Positions 53,893 to 63,275 are shown, numbered from the stretch's first letter. The stretch: 64,000 bases of DNA from Shouchella tritolerans (GCF_025770735.1 NZ_JAODPB010000005.1:186001-250000), one strand, 5' to 3'. Numbers and translations: made by a program. Notes: generated by a model not told the origin, from the letters alone.

Positions 53893-56319
53893 CTATGCCC
53901 GCAATACGGCACCCGTTTGCTTTTTCACTTCTGCTACTATCCCTTCATGGGCCGAAGACGCTTCTTCGTCCGTTAACGTCCGTTCTGCATGGCGGTAAGT
54001 CAGAGAAAAGGCGATTGACTTTTTCCCGCTTTCCAAATGCTCGCCTTCGTACACATCAAAAACAGAAACATTTTCCAATAATTCGCCGCCAGCTTCGCGG
54101 ATAATTGCCATCAATTCAGCTGACGTCGTTTCTTTTGAAACAACCAGAGCCATATCGCGGGTAATCGCTGGATAGCGAGGGATCCCTTTGTAAATGAGCG
54201 TCTCTGCCTCCGCGGCAAAAAGCGCATCTACGTTTAGTTCCAACACGTATGTTTCATTTAGATCAAGCGTTTTTTGCGTACTCGGATGGACTTGGGCTAG
54301 AAAACCAATAGACTCGCCCCTGAGCAGCACGTTGGCGGTACGACCTGGATGGAAACCTGAGCGCACATCCGGCTTATATTCAATTTGTTCACTTAAGCCA
54401 AGCGCCTCCATTAAGCCTTCGGCAATCCCTTTTAGCACATAAAAGTCGACTGCTTTTTTCTCGCCTTGCCATGGGTGGCTCATATAAGTCCCACTCAACA
54501 GGACAGCAAGGCGTTCCTGTTCTTTAGGCAGTTCCGTCAACGTTTCTTGCTCACTCAAAAACACTGAGCCCCGTTCATACAGGAGGACGTCATTGTTTTT
54601 CCGATTCAAATTGTACGCGCAAATATCGTATAAATGAGGAAGCAAACTTGTACGCATTGTGCTCCGTTCTTCGCTCATTGGCATGGCCACTTGGATCGGC
54701 TGAATCGTTTCCTCAGCAAACAACGCTGCTTTCTCCGAACTGGTTAATGCATACGAAATGGCTTCAGAAAGGCCCGCACTTCTTAAATATGCCTCCATTT
54801 TCCGACGTTTTGCCTGTTCAGCGCTCCGCTTCCCTTGTGTAGTGGTACCAACAGGTAATGTAGAAGGAAGCTGGTCGTATCCGTAAAGGCGTGCCACTTC
54901 TTCGTACAAATCCTCTGGAATCGTAATATCGCCACGGCGATGTGGAACCGTTACATGTAGATCTGAGCCGACTTTTTCACACGGAAACTGGAGACGTCCC
55001 ATTAATGCAGCAACTTCCATAATGGATAAATCTGTCCCAATGCGTTCATTCATTTTGCTCAAATCAAGGGCAATCACTTTCTCTGAACTGACACGAGCAT
55101 CAGAAATGGCGGCTCCGCTTAACACGATCCCTCCAGCTATTTCTTGGATTAAGTAAGCAGCTCGGCGTGCTGCCTCTGAAACCCGTTCCTGATTAATGCC
55201 TTTTTCAAACCTCGCGCTAGAGTCACTGCGTAAACCGGCAAGGCGAGCTGAGCGTCTGACAACTGTCGGATGGAAGGCTGCAGCCTCTAATACTATGGTC
55301 GTTGTTGCTGCTTTTACTTCTGAATGAAGGCCGCCCATTACACCAGCAAGCGCCACTGGTTCGCGCCCATTTGTGACTACTAACTGTTCAGGCGATAGCG
55401 TCCGCTTCTCGCCATCTAGTGTCGTAAACGGCTCTTCAGCTTTTGCGCGACGCACATGGATTGATTTCGAGCCAAGGGCATGGTAGTCAAACGCATGCAA
55501 TGGTTGCCCATATTCGAGAAGCACGTAGTTGGTAACATCAACGACGTTGTTGATAGGACGGATGCCTGCTGCCATTAGACGGTTTTGCAGCCATGAAGGC
55601 GATGGTCCGATTTTGACATCTTTTATCACAAGCGCTTGATAAAACGGTGTATCTTCTCCATTTTCGACGCTGACATCGATATAACCGTCAGCAGATTCGA
55701 TGACTTCCTTCACTTTGGTTTTCGGCATTTTTATTGGCCGATCATAAAGGGCAGCCAACTCATAAGCAACGCCAAGCATATGCATGCAATCAGAGCGATT
55801 CGGTGTTAAATCAAGTTCCAGCACACTATCATTTAACTCGAAAAGTGCTAACGCATCTTGTCCAGGTTCAACGCTTTGTGTTTCCGGAAATACATAAATC
55901 CCGTCAACATAGCCCTTAGGTACTAGTTTGCTGTCAATGCCGAGCTCTTGCAAAGAGCAAATCATTCCTTCGGAGTGCTGTCCACGCAATTTCGCTTTTT
56001 TAATTTTGATGCCACCAGGCAAGCGCGCCCCTACTTTGGCAACGGCGACATACTGGCCAGAGCTAACATTTGGCGCCCCGCAAACAATTTGTACATGTTC
56101 TTCCTCGCCAATATCGACTTGGCATACATTTAGCTTGTCCGCATCAGGATGAGGTGCTACTTCAGCCACATAACCGACAACCACATTGGTTGCCCCTTTG
56201 TTCCGTTCATGAATAAAGTCAATTTCTATACCGCTCCGCGTCATTTTCTCGGCAATCTCTTGCGGGCTAATATCACCAATCTCTATATATTCTTGTAGCC
56301 ATTTATATGAAACGAGCAA
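53893..56319 (-). CDS. pheT: Phenylalanyl-tRNA synthetase beta subunit
   Basis: An 808-residue beta chain that binds and edits tRNA-Phe. Order: N-terminal EMAP/tRNA-binding domain (VVVGYVAEVAPHPDADKLNVCQVD), B3/B4 editing domain (GYIDVSVENGEDTPFYQALVI), B5 domain, a class II-like core, and the C-terminal FDX-ACB anticodon-binding domain (YPAITRDMALVVSKETTSAEL). ATG at 56319, with GGAGGGCG upstream, is 13 nt after pheS. Normal length. Confidence 0.97.
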   Translation of the reverse strand: MLVSYKWLQEYIEIGDISPQEIAEKMTRSGIEIDFIHERNKGATNVVVGYVAEVAPHPDADKLNVCQVDIGEEEHVQIVCGAPNVSSGQYVAVAKVGARLPGGIKIKKAKLRGQHSEGMICSLQELGIDSKLVPKGYVDGIYVFPETQSVEPGQDALALFELNDSVLELDLTPNRSDCMHMLGVAYELAALYDRPIKMPKTKVKEVIESADGYIDVSVENGEDTPFYQALVIKDVKIGPSPSWLQNRLMAAGIRPINNVVDVTNYVLLEYGQPLHAFDYHALGSKSIHVRRAKAEEPFTTLDGEKRTLSPEQLVVTNGREPVALAGVMGGLHSEVKAATTTIVLEAAAFHPTVVRRSARLAGLRSDSSARFEKGINQERVSEAARRAAYLIQEIAGGIVLSGAAISDARVSSEKVIALDLSKMNERIGTDLSIMEVAALMGRLQFPCEKVGSDLHVTVPHRRGDITIPEDLYEEVARLYGYDQLPSTLPVGTTTQGKRSAEQAKRRKMEAYLRSAGLSEAISYALTSSEKAALFAEETIQPIQVAMPMSEERSTMRTSLLPHLYDICAYNLNRKNNDVLLYERGSVFLSEQETLTELPKEQERLAVLLSGTYMSHPWQGEKKAVDFYVLKGIAEGLMEALGLSEQIEYKPDVRSGFHPGRTANVLLRGESIGFLAQVHPSTQKTLDLNETYVLELNVDALFAAEAETLIYKGIPRYPAITRDMALVVSKETTSAELMAIIREAGGELLENVSVFDVYEGEHLESGKKSIAFSLTYRHAERTLTDEEASSAHEGIVAEVKKQTGAVLRA

Positions 56320-56332
56320 TGTGTCGCCCTCC

Positions 56333-57367
56333 TTAAACGTCTTTAAATTGCATTAGAAACCGAAGATCATTTGCATAAAATTGGCGGATGTCGTCTATAT
56401 CATATTTCAACATTGCCAAACGCTCCACGCCCATGCCGAAGGCAAAGCCGCTATACTCATTGGCATCAAAGCCGCTCATCTCAAGGACACGGGGGTGAAC
56501 CATTCCTGCCCCAAGCACTTCAATCCAACCAGATTGTTTGCATACTCGGCAACCTTTTCCGCTACATATTCCACAAGATACATCGACTTCCACTGATGGT
56601 TCGGTAAATGGAAAGAAACTTGGGCGCAGGCGAATGGAACGGTCTTGACCAAAAAATTGTTTCGCGAACGTTTCAAGTACACCTTTCAAATCGCTCATAC
56701 GCACTTTTTTATCAACATAAAGCCCTTCCACTTGCATGAATTGATGCGAGTGGGTTGCATCGTCATCATCGCGGCGAAACACTTTCCCAGGGACAACGAC
56801 TTTAACTGGGCCTTTTCCTGCAAATTTTTCCATTGTCCTCGCCTGGACTGGCGATGTTTGCGTCCGCAACAGCAAGTCCTCTGTCACATAAAACGAATCC
56901 TGCATATCTCTTGCCGGGTGGTCTTTTGGCAAATTCATTGCTTCAAAGTTGTAATAATCGGTTTCGATTTCTGGCCCTTCCCCAATCGAAAAACCAAGCC
57001 CTAAAAAGATTTCTTCGATTTCCGTGATAACCGCAGTCAATGGGTGAATCGCGCCTTGAAGCGCTGGGCGACCTGGTAACGTCACGTCGATTGATTCTTG
57101 TTCGAGCTGCTGTTTAATCGCAACTTCTTGAAGTTTTTTACTTTTTTCATCTAATTTGTTCTTAATTTCATCACGGACTTCATTGGCGAGGGCACCAATA
57201 ATTGGGCGCTCTTCCGCTGACAATTTCCCCATGCCGCGAAGGACTTCGGTAATCGGCCCCTTTTTTCCTAAATAGGCAACGCGAATCGCTTGAATATCTT
57301 GTTCTGATTTCGCTTCCTCGGCTTTGTCCAACGCCTCATGCTTTAATGCCGTTAGCTGTTCTCGCAT
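56333..57367 (-). CDS. pheS: Phenylalanyl-tRNA synthetase alpha subunit
   Basis: Catalytic alpha chain, 344 residues, the B. subtilis length. N-terminal coiled coil, then class II motifs: [21 protein letters not shown] (motif 1/2 region), [23 protein letters not shown] (motif 2) and [25 protein letters not shown] (motif 3). ATG at 57367 is set by AAGGAGG; the frame runs further upstream through the T-box leader but that is not coding. Expression is under the Phe T-box. Confidence 0.97.
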   Translation of the reverse strand: MREQLTALKHEALDKAEEAKSEQDIQAIRVAYLGKKGPITEVLRGMGKLSAEERPIIGALANEVRDEIKNKLDEKSKKLQEVAIKQQLEQESIDVTLPGRPALQGAIHPLTAVITEIEEIFLGLGFSIGEGPEIETDYYNFEAMNLPKDHPARDMQDSFYVTEDLLLRTQTSPVQARTMEKFAGKGPVKVVVPGKVFRRDDDDATHSHQFMQVEGLYVDKKVRMSDLKGVLETFAKQFFGQDRSIRLRPSFFPFTEPSVEVDVSCGICSGKGCRVCKQSGWIEVLGAGMVHPRVLEMSGFDANEYSGFAFGMGVERLAMLKYDIDDIRQFYANDLRFLMQFKDV

Positions 57368-57413
57368 GGCAATGCCTCCTTGTATCCTTTCTTTCCTTTT
57401 AAACAATAAAAAA

Positions 57414-57445
57414 AGCCTTCTACTCCCTAAAAAGGGACGAAAGCT
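57414..57445 (-). terminator. T-box-controlled terminator before pheS
   Basis: Stem with CCCT-TTTT-AGGG inner pairs followed by a run of seven T on the minus strand. Confidence 0.85.
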
Positions 57446-57665
57446 CCGTGGTACCACCCTTCGTTTGCACTTGCTAAAAAAGTGCAACTTCATTATCCAT
57501 AACGGCTCTAAACCGGGAACATCCTTTGGAGATGCCAGCTCAAGAGTGAATTCGGCCCATCCTACCATAGAAACGCTTCCAGTCTTTGGCATTCCCTCCC
57601 TGAAAGGCGGTTTTGAGCTTACTACTCTCTATCAACGCTTTTTATCCTATACAATTGCAATTGCT
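57414..57665 (-). promoter_or_regulatory. T-box leader (phenylalanine, UUC specifier) of pheST
   Basis: T-box core AAGGGTGGTACCACGG is at about 57446-57461 on the minus strand. The specifier loop reads CCGAATTCACTC, placing UUC (57548-57550) before an A, which matches tRNA-Phe. Stem I with GGTTTAGAGCC-type elements lies upstream. The terminator at 57414-57445 (AGC.TTCGTCCCT/AGGGAG.AGAAGGCT then TTTTTTT) competes with the antiterminator. Confidence 0.93.
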
Positions 57666-57669
57666 TTTT

Positions 57670-57698
57670 ATTATAATCAATTGCCACACAAGCTGCAA
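57670..57698 (-). promoter_or_regulatory. Sigma-A promoter of pheST
   Basis: Minus strand TTGCAG, 17-nt spacer, TATAAT; its -35 end abuts the stop codon of ysgA (57701). Confidence 0.75.
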
Positions 57699-57700
57699 GC

Positions 57701-58441
57701 TTAACTTTTCAAGGCAAATAGCAAAATCCCAGCAGCTACAGAAACGTTTAATGATTCTGCTTTTCGATTTTGGCGGATATATAGTTTCTCAGTAGCGGCG
57801 TCCAACAAATGGCTTTGCACGCCTTCCCCTTCATTTCCCAGCAAAAGCGCAAACTGTTCTTGTGGCGGAAAGTGTTCATGGGGTGTGGCATCATGTAAAG
57901 ACGTCCCGTAAACCGGAATGCCGCTTTCTTTCAGCGCCTTTATCCAGGTAGTCAAATCGCCAATATAAACGGGCAAATGAAACAACGCCCCTTGTGTTGC
58001 CCGGATCACTTTTGCATTGAATAAATCAGCACAACCACTGCCTAAAACCACTCCTGCTGCATCAGCAGCCAATGCCGTGCGGATAATCGTGCCGACATTG
58101 CCTGGGTCCTGAACCCGGTCAAGAAGAACAAAACGCCCATTTAACCGTTCAGGGGCATTCCACTGTTTTTTTTGACATACAGCAATTATGCCTTGGGGGC
58201 TTTTTGTCTCCGATAATTCCTTCATGACGGCTTCAGAAACGCCTATGCATTCCCCGGGAAATAAGTCTACATCGTCGGCAGTCGTTAGCACCGTTTCCAC
58301 TTTCCAATCTGATTTCCACGCTTCTTCAATTAAGTGTTCCCCTTCTATTAAAAACCGCCCTGTCTGGTCACGTCCTTTTTTGCTATGTAATTTTTTCCAT
58401 GCTTTAACTCGTTCATTTTTGACTGATTCAATCCGTTTCAT
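57701..58441 (-). CDS. ysgA: SpoU/TrmH-family RNA 2'-O-methyltransferase YsgA
   Basis: A 246-residue SPOUT methyltransferase probably acting on 23S rRNA. N-terminal substrate-binding domain (GRDQTGRFLIEGEHLIEEA), then the knotted SAM domain with VLLDRVQDPGNVGTIIRTALAA (motif 1), FALLLGNEGEGV (motif 2) and LYIRQNRKAESLNVSVAAGILLFAL (motif 3). ATG 58441 has AAGGGG about 9 nt upstream. Adjacent to pheS and divergent from sspI, as in B. subtilis. Confidence 0.92.
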   Translation of the reverse strand: MKRIESVKNERVKAWKKLHSKKGRDQTGRFLIEGEHLIEEAWKSDWKVETVLTTADDVDLFPGECIGVSEAVMKELSETKSPQGIIAVCQKKQWNAPERLNGRFVLLDRVQDPGNVGTIIRTALAADAAGVVLGSGCADLFNAKVIRATQGALFHLPVYIGDLTTWIKALKESGIPVYGTSLHDATPHEHFPPQEQFALLLGNEGEGVQSHLLDAATEKLYIRQNRKAESLNVSVAAGILLFALKS

Positions 58442-58566
58442 GACCAATGGCCCCTTTTTATGCTGTTGTCGACGTTTACTTACAGAATAGCTTGTTTTTC
58501 ATTTATAATCCACCCTGGTTCGGGAATACTACTAGTCGATTCACCATTTTAAAGGGGGTTATTTCA

Positions 58567-58776
58567 ATGAGCTTTAATTTGCGCAACGCGATTATGGCGA
58601 ATATACAAGGCAGTTCCCAACAAGAAGTGGAAGCAACAATTGTCGATGCCATGGAAAGTGGCGAAGAAAAAATGTTGCCGGGACTTGGCGTGCTTTTTGA
58701 AGTCTACTGGAAACATGCAGATGAATCCCAAAAAGACGAGCTTTGTGCTGAAATTAGCAAAGGGCTTAATGAATAA
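58567..58776 (+). CDS. sspI: Small acid-soluble spore protein SspI
   Basis: A 69-residue spore-core protein (B. subtilis 71). It begins [20 protein letters not shown], the SspI hallmark, and ends in [19 protein letters not shown] 6 nt before ATG 58567. Expression in the forespore from sigma-G is expected; TTTATA, 17 nt, AATACTA at about 58503-58532 is a possible but weak promoter. Confidence 0.95.
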   Translation: MSFNLRNAIMANIQGSSQQEVEATIVDAMESGEEKMLPGLGVLFEVYWKHADESQKDELCAEISKGLNE

Positions 58777-58806
58777 GCGAGCAGGATTTTCCTGTTCGCT
58801 TTTTTC
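58777..58806 (+). terminator. Terminator of sspI
   Basis: AGCGAGCAGG-ATTTT-CCTGTTCGCT then TTTTTTCG immediately after the stop. Confidence 0.9.
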
Positions 58807-58894
58807 GTAATTACTTTAGCCAAGGACAGCAGCTTGTATAATAAACGGGCGTGCTGTCCCATACACTAGACTATGACAGTGGAAGGAGCGGCCA

Positions 58895-59083
58895 ATGGCA
58901 ATGATTTTACGTTGGGGATTTTCTCTCATTGCACTCTGCTTAATCGTCTATGGACTCTTGTTTATGTTTGCTCACCCGATTGACCAATTTGGGTTGAAAG
59001 GATTCCGCCACTTTTTGTTTTTACTCCATGTTAGCATTTTCTTATATGGGGTAGATATCGTCCGCAATGAGCTCACAAGATAA
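58895..59083 (+). CDS. Small two-helix membrane protein, unknown function
   Basis: 62 residues with two hydrophobic segments (MILRWGFSLIALCLIVYGLL and FRHFLFLLHVSIFLYGVDIV) separated by a short HPIDQFGLKG turn, so probably both ends are on one side of the membrane. ATG follows AAGGAG with 6 nt spacing, supporting expression. I recognise no family. It is convergent with the next gene and lies downstream of the sspI terminator. Confidence 0.7.
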   Translation: MAMILRWGFSLIALCLIVYGLLFMFAHPIDQFGLKGFRHFLFLLHVSIFLYGVDIVRNELTR

Positions 59084-59103
59084 TATTTTCGAATATTCTT
59101 CAT

Positions 59104-59391
59104 TCAAGCGCTCATCCACACTACATTAAGCAAGATAACGAGTACGAGCACACTTGCGCCGATTAAGAGCCACGGTGCAAGCTTCCACTTGCCAGTTTCC
59201 CCTTTTGCAAGAGACACCAAACTAACAATCGCGCTTGCCACTAGAGCAACAACGGCAACGGTACCGACCGCGCTTGTCGTGCTAGGCGAAAGTTGCAACG
59301 CATAGCCTGTAGTTAGCAAGAGTGAAAAGGCAATAAACAACACAAGCGAAATAATGGCGAGAAAGAATGACCATTTCCCGAACTTATTCAT
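59104..59391 (-). CDS. Membrane protein, unknown function (95 residues)
   Basis: Three hydrophobic segments: FFLAIISLVLFIAFSLLLTT, TVAVVALVASAIVSLVSLA and WLLIGASVLVLVILLNVVW. ATG 59391 follows GGGAGG with 6 nt spacing and is 16 nt after the ysdC stop, so it is probably cotranscribed with that peptidase. The frame extends upstream through ysdC but that part is spurious. No family assigned. Confidence 0.75.
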   Translation of the reverse strand: MNKFGKWSFFLAIISLVLFIAFSLLLTTGYALQLSPSTTSAVGTVAVVALVASAIVSLVSLAKGETGKWKLAPWLLIGASVLVLVILLNVVWMSA

Positions 59392-59407
59392 TCTGTTCCT
59401 CCCGTTT

Positions 59408-60475
59408 TTAAGCAAATGTGATGTTTTTGACCATTTCCCCATCCAGCCGTTTAATCAACTCAACAAGCAGTTTCACTGTGTTGTTGTAATCATCTCGGTG
59501 AAGTAAACCTGCGTGGGTATGAATGTAGCGAGTTGCAATCGTAATCGACAAGGCCGGAACGCCATTGGCAGTTAAATGGATGGCGCCTCCATCTGTCCCT
59601 CCTCCTGAAATGGTGTCATATTGGAAAGGAATGTTGTTTTCCTCTGCTGTTTTGACGACAAAATCCCTTAGGTTTTTATGACCAATCATCGAACCGTCGT
59701 ATAAAATAATTTGCGGGCCAGCTCCAAGCGTGCCTTCGCCCTTCGTGTTCGGCGTATCTGCCCCAATGCCAACATCAATTGCGAAGCCGATGTCTGGCTG
59801 TATTGCATGTGCACTCGTTTTCGCCCCACGCAAACCGACTTCCTCTTGTATCGTTCCAACTCCGTAGACAACATTGGGGTGTTCGACGTCGTGTAATGAT
59901 TTGAGTACCTCAATGGCGATGGCACAGCCGATACGATTATCCCATGCTTTTGCCATCAACAATTTCTCATTTTTCATCACTGTAAATTCGCACAAAGGCG
60001 CAATTGGGTTTCCAGGCTTGACGCCAAACTCCTGTGCTTCCTCTTTTGATGTGGCGCCGATGTCGATAAACATGTCCTCAATCTCGACTGGTTTTTTCCG
60101 TGCTTCTGGCGACAGCACGTGGGGCGGCTTAGAGCCGATAACGCCAGGAATCGGCCCGTTGTCTGTAATGACTGTTACACGGCTGGCTAGCAAAACTTGG
60201 CCCCACCAGCCGCCGATGGTTTGGAAACGCAAAAATCCTTTTTCATCAATGCTTTTCACCATAAACCCAATTTCATCTAAGTGGCCAGCGACCATAATTT
60301 TCGGACCATCTGCATTGCCCGTTTTTTTTGCAATCAAACTGCCCAAATGGTCCGTTTCCACAGAATCGGCAAAAGGAGCAATATATGACTTCATGACATC
60401 CCGTGCTTCTTTTTCAAAACCGGAAACCCCGTTTGCATCAGTTAGCGCTTTTAGCATTTGCAATTGTTGATCCAA
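59408..60475 (-). CDS. ysdC: M42-family metal aminopeptidase YsdC
   Basis: A 355-residue di-metal (Zn/Co) aminopeptidase of the tetrahedral TET/glutamyl-aminopeptidase family, degrading peptides in the cytoplasm. Metal and catalytic residues appear in [38 protein letters not shown] (catalytic Glu pair), FAIDVGIG and [27 protein letters not shown] precedes ATG. Divergent from ysdB, as in B. subtilis. Confidence 0.93.
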   Translation of the reverse strand: MDQQLQMLKALTDANGVSGFEKEARDVMKSYIAPFADSVETDHLGSLIAKKTGNADGPKIMVAGHLDEIGFMVKSIDEKGFLRFQTIGGWWGQVLLASRVTVITDNGPIPGVIGSKPPHVLSPEARKKPVEIEDMFIDIGATSKEEAQEFGVKPGNPIAPLCEFTVMKNEKLLMAKAWDNRIGCAIAIEVLKSLHDVEHPNVVYGVGTIQEEVGLRGAKTSAHAIQPDIGFAIDVGIGADTPNTKGEGTLGAGPQIILYDGSMIGHKNLRDFVVKTAEENNIPFQYDTISGGGTDGGAIHLTANGVPALSITIATRYIHTHAGLLHRDDYNNTVKLLVELIKRLDGEMVKNITFA

Positions 60476-60573
60476 ATTGTTCCACTCCTTTTATGAATTC
60501 CTTCCCAGTATAGCGAAAACAGCAGCAGCCAACAAATTTTTAAAAGCCAAATAGAAACTTTTATTAATAAAAG

Positions 60574-60602
60574 TGAAACCTTTTTTGTTGTAGAGACGTA
60601 TA
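60574..60602 (+). promoter_or_regulatory. Sigma-W-type promoter of ysdB
   Basis: TGAAAC, 17-nt spacer, CGTATA: exact match to both ECF sigma-W hexamers. ysdB belongs to the sigma-W regulon in B. subtilis. Confidence 0.88.
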
Positions 60603-60639
60603 CATTGAAAACAATTATGCAAAAAAGGGGGGTTAGCCC

Positions 60640-61041
60640 GTGCTCGTCCTAATCTTTCGGCTACTGATTGTAGCTACCATTGTTGTCATTTCCTATAGTT
60701 TAATAAAATATACATTGCAGCCCGAACGAAAGCTAAAAAAAGCCCAGAACGCGCATCAGTTTTATTTTTTGGACGATAGCACGAATGTGCGCAAAAATTT
60801 CCAACTCACGTTTAAAGGAATTATGTTTGAAGGAGAAAAGTATTTAGAGGCGACAAAGGAATCATTTGAAGTCGTCCGCGTTTATATAAAAGCAGATACA
60901 GATAGACTCCGCGGCTTAACCTTTTCTGACTTTCATTTTATTGAAGAAGAAGTCCTCTTACGTTATCCAGAGTCGACAATTGAATGGGCATCGCCGATTA
61001 AAGAATTCATGAAACAAGCCAAACAACCTGAGGAGCGCTAG
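60640..61041 (+). CDS. ysdB: YsdB, sigma-W-controlled membrane-anchored protein
   Basis: 133 residues with one N-terminal membrane helix (LVLIFRLLIVATIVVISYSLI) followed by a charged cytosolic or surface domain. Function unknown; control by sigma-W in B. subtilis links it to the response to cell-envelope or alkaline stress, and the same promoter is present here. Start is GTG at 60640 behind AAGGGGGG. A terminator hairpin overlaps the stop. Confidence 0.88.
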   Translation: MLVLIFRLLIVATIVVISYSLIKYTLQPERKLKKAQNAHQFYFLDDSTNVRKNFQLTFKGIMFEGEKYLEATKESFEVVRVYIKADTDRLRGLTFSDFHFIEEEVLLRYPESTIEWASPIKEFMKQAKQPEER

Positions 61042-61053
61042 GATTAGCGCTCC
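61032..61053 (+). terminator. Hairpin at the end of ysdB
   Basis: GGAGCGCTA-GGAT-TAGCGCTCC with the stop codon in the stem; no T tract. Confidence 0.6.
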
Positions 61054-61060
61054 CTTACAC

Positions 61061-61195
61061 TGTCGACACATGCTTACATACGTTGTGTTTGCGCAGTTCT
61101 TTGTGCCGAAACAAGCGTCCGTGAGCAAGAAAATCACTGCTTATGGAACGGCCGTTCTATTCACCACTTCCCTTTCCTCGTCTAGCATGTGTGAT
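61061..61195 (-). repeat. Dispersed structured repeat, copy D
   Basis: ACACATGCT (61066-61074) and AGCATGTGT (61184-61192) are perfect 9-nt inverted ends; the same positions in copy B read ACAAACGCT and AGCGTTT, so the stem is kept by paired changes. Inner similarity to copy B includes the GTTCTATTC and CTCGTCTA blocks. On the minus strand it follows the symporter stop by about 30 nt. Confidence 0.75.
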
Positions 61196-61224
61196 TGATG
61201 TTGCCGACAAATTGAAGTCTGCGT

Positions 61225-62751
61225 TTATTCCGCTTTTCGATAGCCAATATTGGCCCGCACTTTCACTTCTGCGTATTTGGCATCATCCCGCTTTTTAGAC
61301 AACAACGTCCCTACCACGCCGCCGATAAAGCCAATTGGAACAGAAATAATTGCCGGATTCGTTAATGAAATAAGCGGTTCTGCTGTAATAAATGCATCGC
61401 CTGTCGGCGATAGGACATTTGGACTGATCGCAACGAGTATCAAAGCAGAGAACAAGCCTGACAACATCGCTGTTACGGCCCCAGCAGTGTTGAATCTCTT
61501 CCAGTAAATGGTATAAACAATGACAGGCAAGTTGGCGCTTGCCGCCACACAGAAAGCAAGGGCAACAAGAAAGGCAACATTCATATTTTGTGCAAATAGC
61601 GCCAGCACAATCGATAGCCCTGCCACTGTAACCGAGGCAATTCGCGCGGCTACCACTTGTTGCTTCTCCGTAATTTTTCCTTTTTTAATGATTTGCCCAT
61701 AAACATCATGGGCAAACGCCGAAGCGCCTGAAAGCACGAGCCCTGCTACAACCGCTAGAATCGTGGCAAAAGCGACAGCAGCGACAAAGGACATAAACAA
61801 ATCACCGCCAAGACGTTCTGCTAATAATGGAGCCGCCATATTTCCAGCTGGATTGGCAGCAATAATATCGGCAGAACCGACAAATGCAGCAGCACCGAAT
61901 CCAAGGAAAATCGTTAGAATATAAAAGATTCCGACAATCCAAGTTGCAGTAACAACGGAACTACGTGCTGTCTTTGCATCCTTTACGGTAAAAAAGCGCA
62001 TCAGAATATGTGGCAAGCCTGCCGTTCCTAAAACGAGAGCGAGCATGAGCGAAATGGAGTCAAGTGGAGCTCTCCCTTGCATTCCAGGATGCAAAAACCC
62101 TTCTTCTTGGGAAGCGCCAACAGAGGCAAACATGTCCAAAATGTTAAAGTTAAACCGGACCAACACCATGATCGAAATCGCCGCAGTCGCGACCATTAGC
62201 AATGTAGCTTTGACAATTTGCACCCAACTTGTCGCTGTCATTCCGCCAAACAACACATAAATGGTCATCATAACGCCTACTAACAGCACAGCGTATGTAT
62301 ATGGAATTTGAAACAACAATTGAATGAGCGCTCCAGCTCCAACCAACTGGGCGATCATGTAGAAGATCACAATTGTAATCGTGCTCCCAGCAGCAACACC
62401 CCGGACTTTCCTCGCATCAAAACGAGAATGGATCATGTCGGCAAGCGTATATTTCCCTAAGTTCCGGAGTGGTTCTGCAACAACAAACATCACGACCAAG
62501 TAGGCAACTAAGTAGCCAATACTGTAAAAGAACCCGTCAAAGCCAAACAAAGCAATGGCACCGGCTATCCCTAAAAACGAGGCTGCTGACAAGTAATCGC
62601 CTGCAATCGCAAGCCCGTTTTGCCAGCCAGTCAAACCGCCTCCAGCTGTATAAAATTCGCTTGCTGTCTTTGTCCGTTTCGCCGCATAGTAAGTGATAAC
62701 AAGCGTCAACAGAACGATCGCCAGAAATAGAGAAATGACCGTAATGTTCAT
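61225..62751 (-). CDS. Sodium:solute symporter, acetate/monocarboxylate type (ActP/YwcA family)
   Basis: A 508-residue SSS-family transporter with about 13 hydrophobic segments. ASEFYTAGGGLTGWQNGLAIAGDYLSAASFLGI is the N-terminal ActP signature, GTAGLPHILMRFFTVKDAKTARSS the mid-protein one. Together with the DUF485 partner upstream (4-nt ATGA overlap) this is the ActP-YjcH arrangement, so acetate or a short monocarboxylate is the likely substrate. A cre-like site covers the operon promoter, suggesting glucose repression. Confidence 0.88.
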   Translation of the reverse strand: MNITVISLFLAIVLLTLVITYYAAKRTKTASEFYTAGGGLTGWQNGLAIAGDYLSAASFLGIAGAIALFGFDGFFYSIGYLVAYLVVMFVVAEPLRNLGKYTLADMIHSRFDARKVRGVAAGSTITIVIFYMIAQLVGAGALIQLLFQIPYTYAVLLVGVMMTIYVLFGGMTATSWVQIVKATLLMVATAAISIMVLVRFNFNILDMFASVGASQEEGFLHPGMQGRAPLDSISLMLALVLGTAGLPHILMRFFTVKDAKTARSSVVTATWIVGIFYILTIFLGFGAAAFVGSADIIAANPAGNMAAPLLAERLGGDLFMSFVAAVAFATILAVVAGLVLSGASAFAHDVYGQIIKKGKITEKQQVVAARIASVTVAGLSIVLALFAQNMNVAFLVALAFCVAASANLPVIVYTIYWKRFNTAGAVTAMLSGLFSALILVAISPNVLSPTGDAFITAEPLISLTNPAIISVPIGFIGGVVGTLLSKKRDDAKYAEVKVRANIGYRKAE

Positions 62752-63083
62752 AAACCTGTCCCTTCTTTCCTCTCAGTATCTTGCTCGCTTACTACCTTTT
62801 CAGCAAGCTGATCAAACCGCGCTGATTTTTTTACATACAAAATGCAAAACGTCCATGTCATAATAAATTGCGCGATCGCAAGCACCCATGCCCATGTGAT
62901 TTCGCCAATTACCGGCGCTTCCAAGACAGTGGTATAAACGGCGAGCACTGGCAAGGAAAAGTAAAAGACCATAAAAAATAGAATACTAGGCACTAAAAAC
63001 GCTTTTTTCTTTTTCATCAGCTCCGCAAAGGAAGCGCTTTTCGTTATGCGCTCATACTCCGTTTCGCCTTTTTTTCGTTGCAT
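62748..63083 (-). CDS. DUF485 membrane protein (YjcH-like symporter partner)
   Basis: A 111-residue protein with two hydrophobic helices (VPSILFFMVFYFSLPVLAVY and WVLAIAQFIMTWTFCILYV), the DUF485 pattern. These small proteins nearly always precede ActP-type symporters and are presumed accessory subunits. ATG 63083 follows GGAGGGGAAACAGT. Translation overlaps the symporter start. Confidence 0.88.
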   Translation of the reverse strand: MQRKKGETEYERITKSASFAELMKKKKAFLVPSILFFMVFYFSLPVLAVYTTVLEAPVIGEITWAWVLAIAQFIMTWTFCILYVKKSARFDQLAEKVVSEQDTERKEGTGL

Positions 63084-63118
63084 ACTGTTTCCCCTCCTAC
63101 GATTATCAGTATGTCATT

Positions 63119-63147
63119 ATCATATGAAAACGCTACCATATTGTCAA
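63119..63147 (-). promoter_or_regulatory. Sigma-A promoter of the DUF485-symporter operon
   Basis: Minus strand TTGACA, 17-nt spacer, TATGAT, about 35 nt before the ATG. Confidence 0.85.
63125..63138. promoter_or_regulatory. Candidate cre (CcpA-binding) site in the symporter promoter
   Basis: TGAAAACGCTACCA fits the cre consensus TGWAANCGNTNWCA at all but one position and fills the spacer next to the -10 box, a repressing location. Confidence 0.6.
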
Positions 63148-63235
63148 TTACAAACTTTCTGCAAATAGACTTTACTCATAAAACAAAGTTGTTTCTAGTC
63201 AAGTTTCTAAAATAGCGAGAGCAGAGTGGCGAAAC

Positions 63236-63267
63236 ACAAAAAAGCAGCCAATGTAATGGTTGGCTGC
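63236..63267 (-). terminator. Terminator after rplT
   Basis: Minus strand GCAGCCAA...TTGGCTGC then TTTTTTGTG, just past the rplT stop. Confidence 0.9.
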
Positions 63268-63275
63268 GTGTGTTT

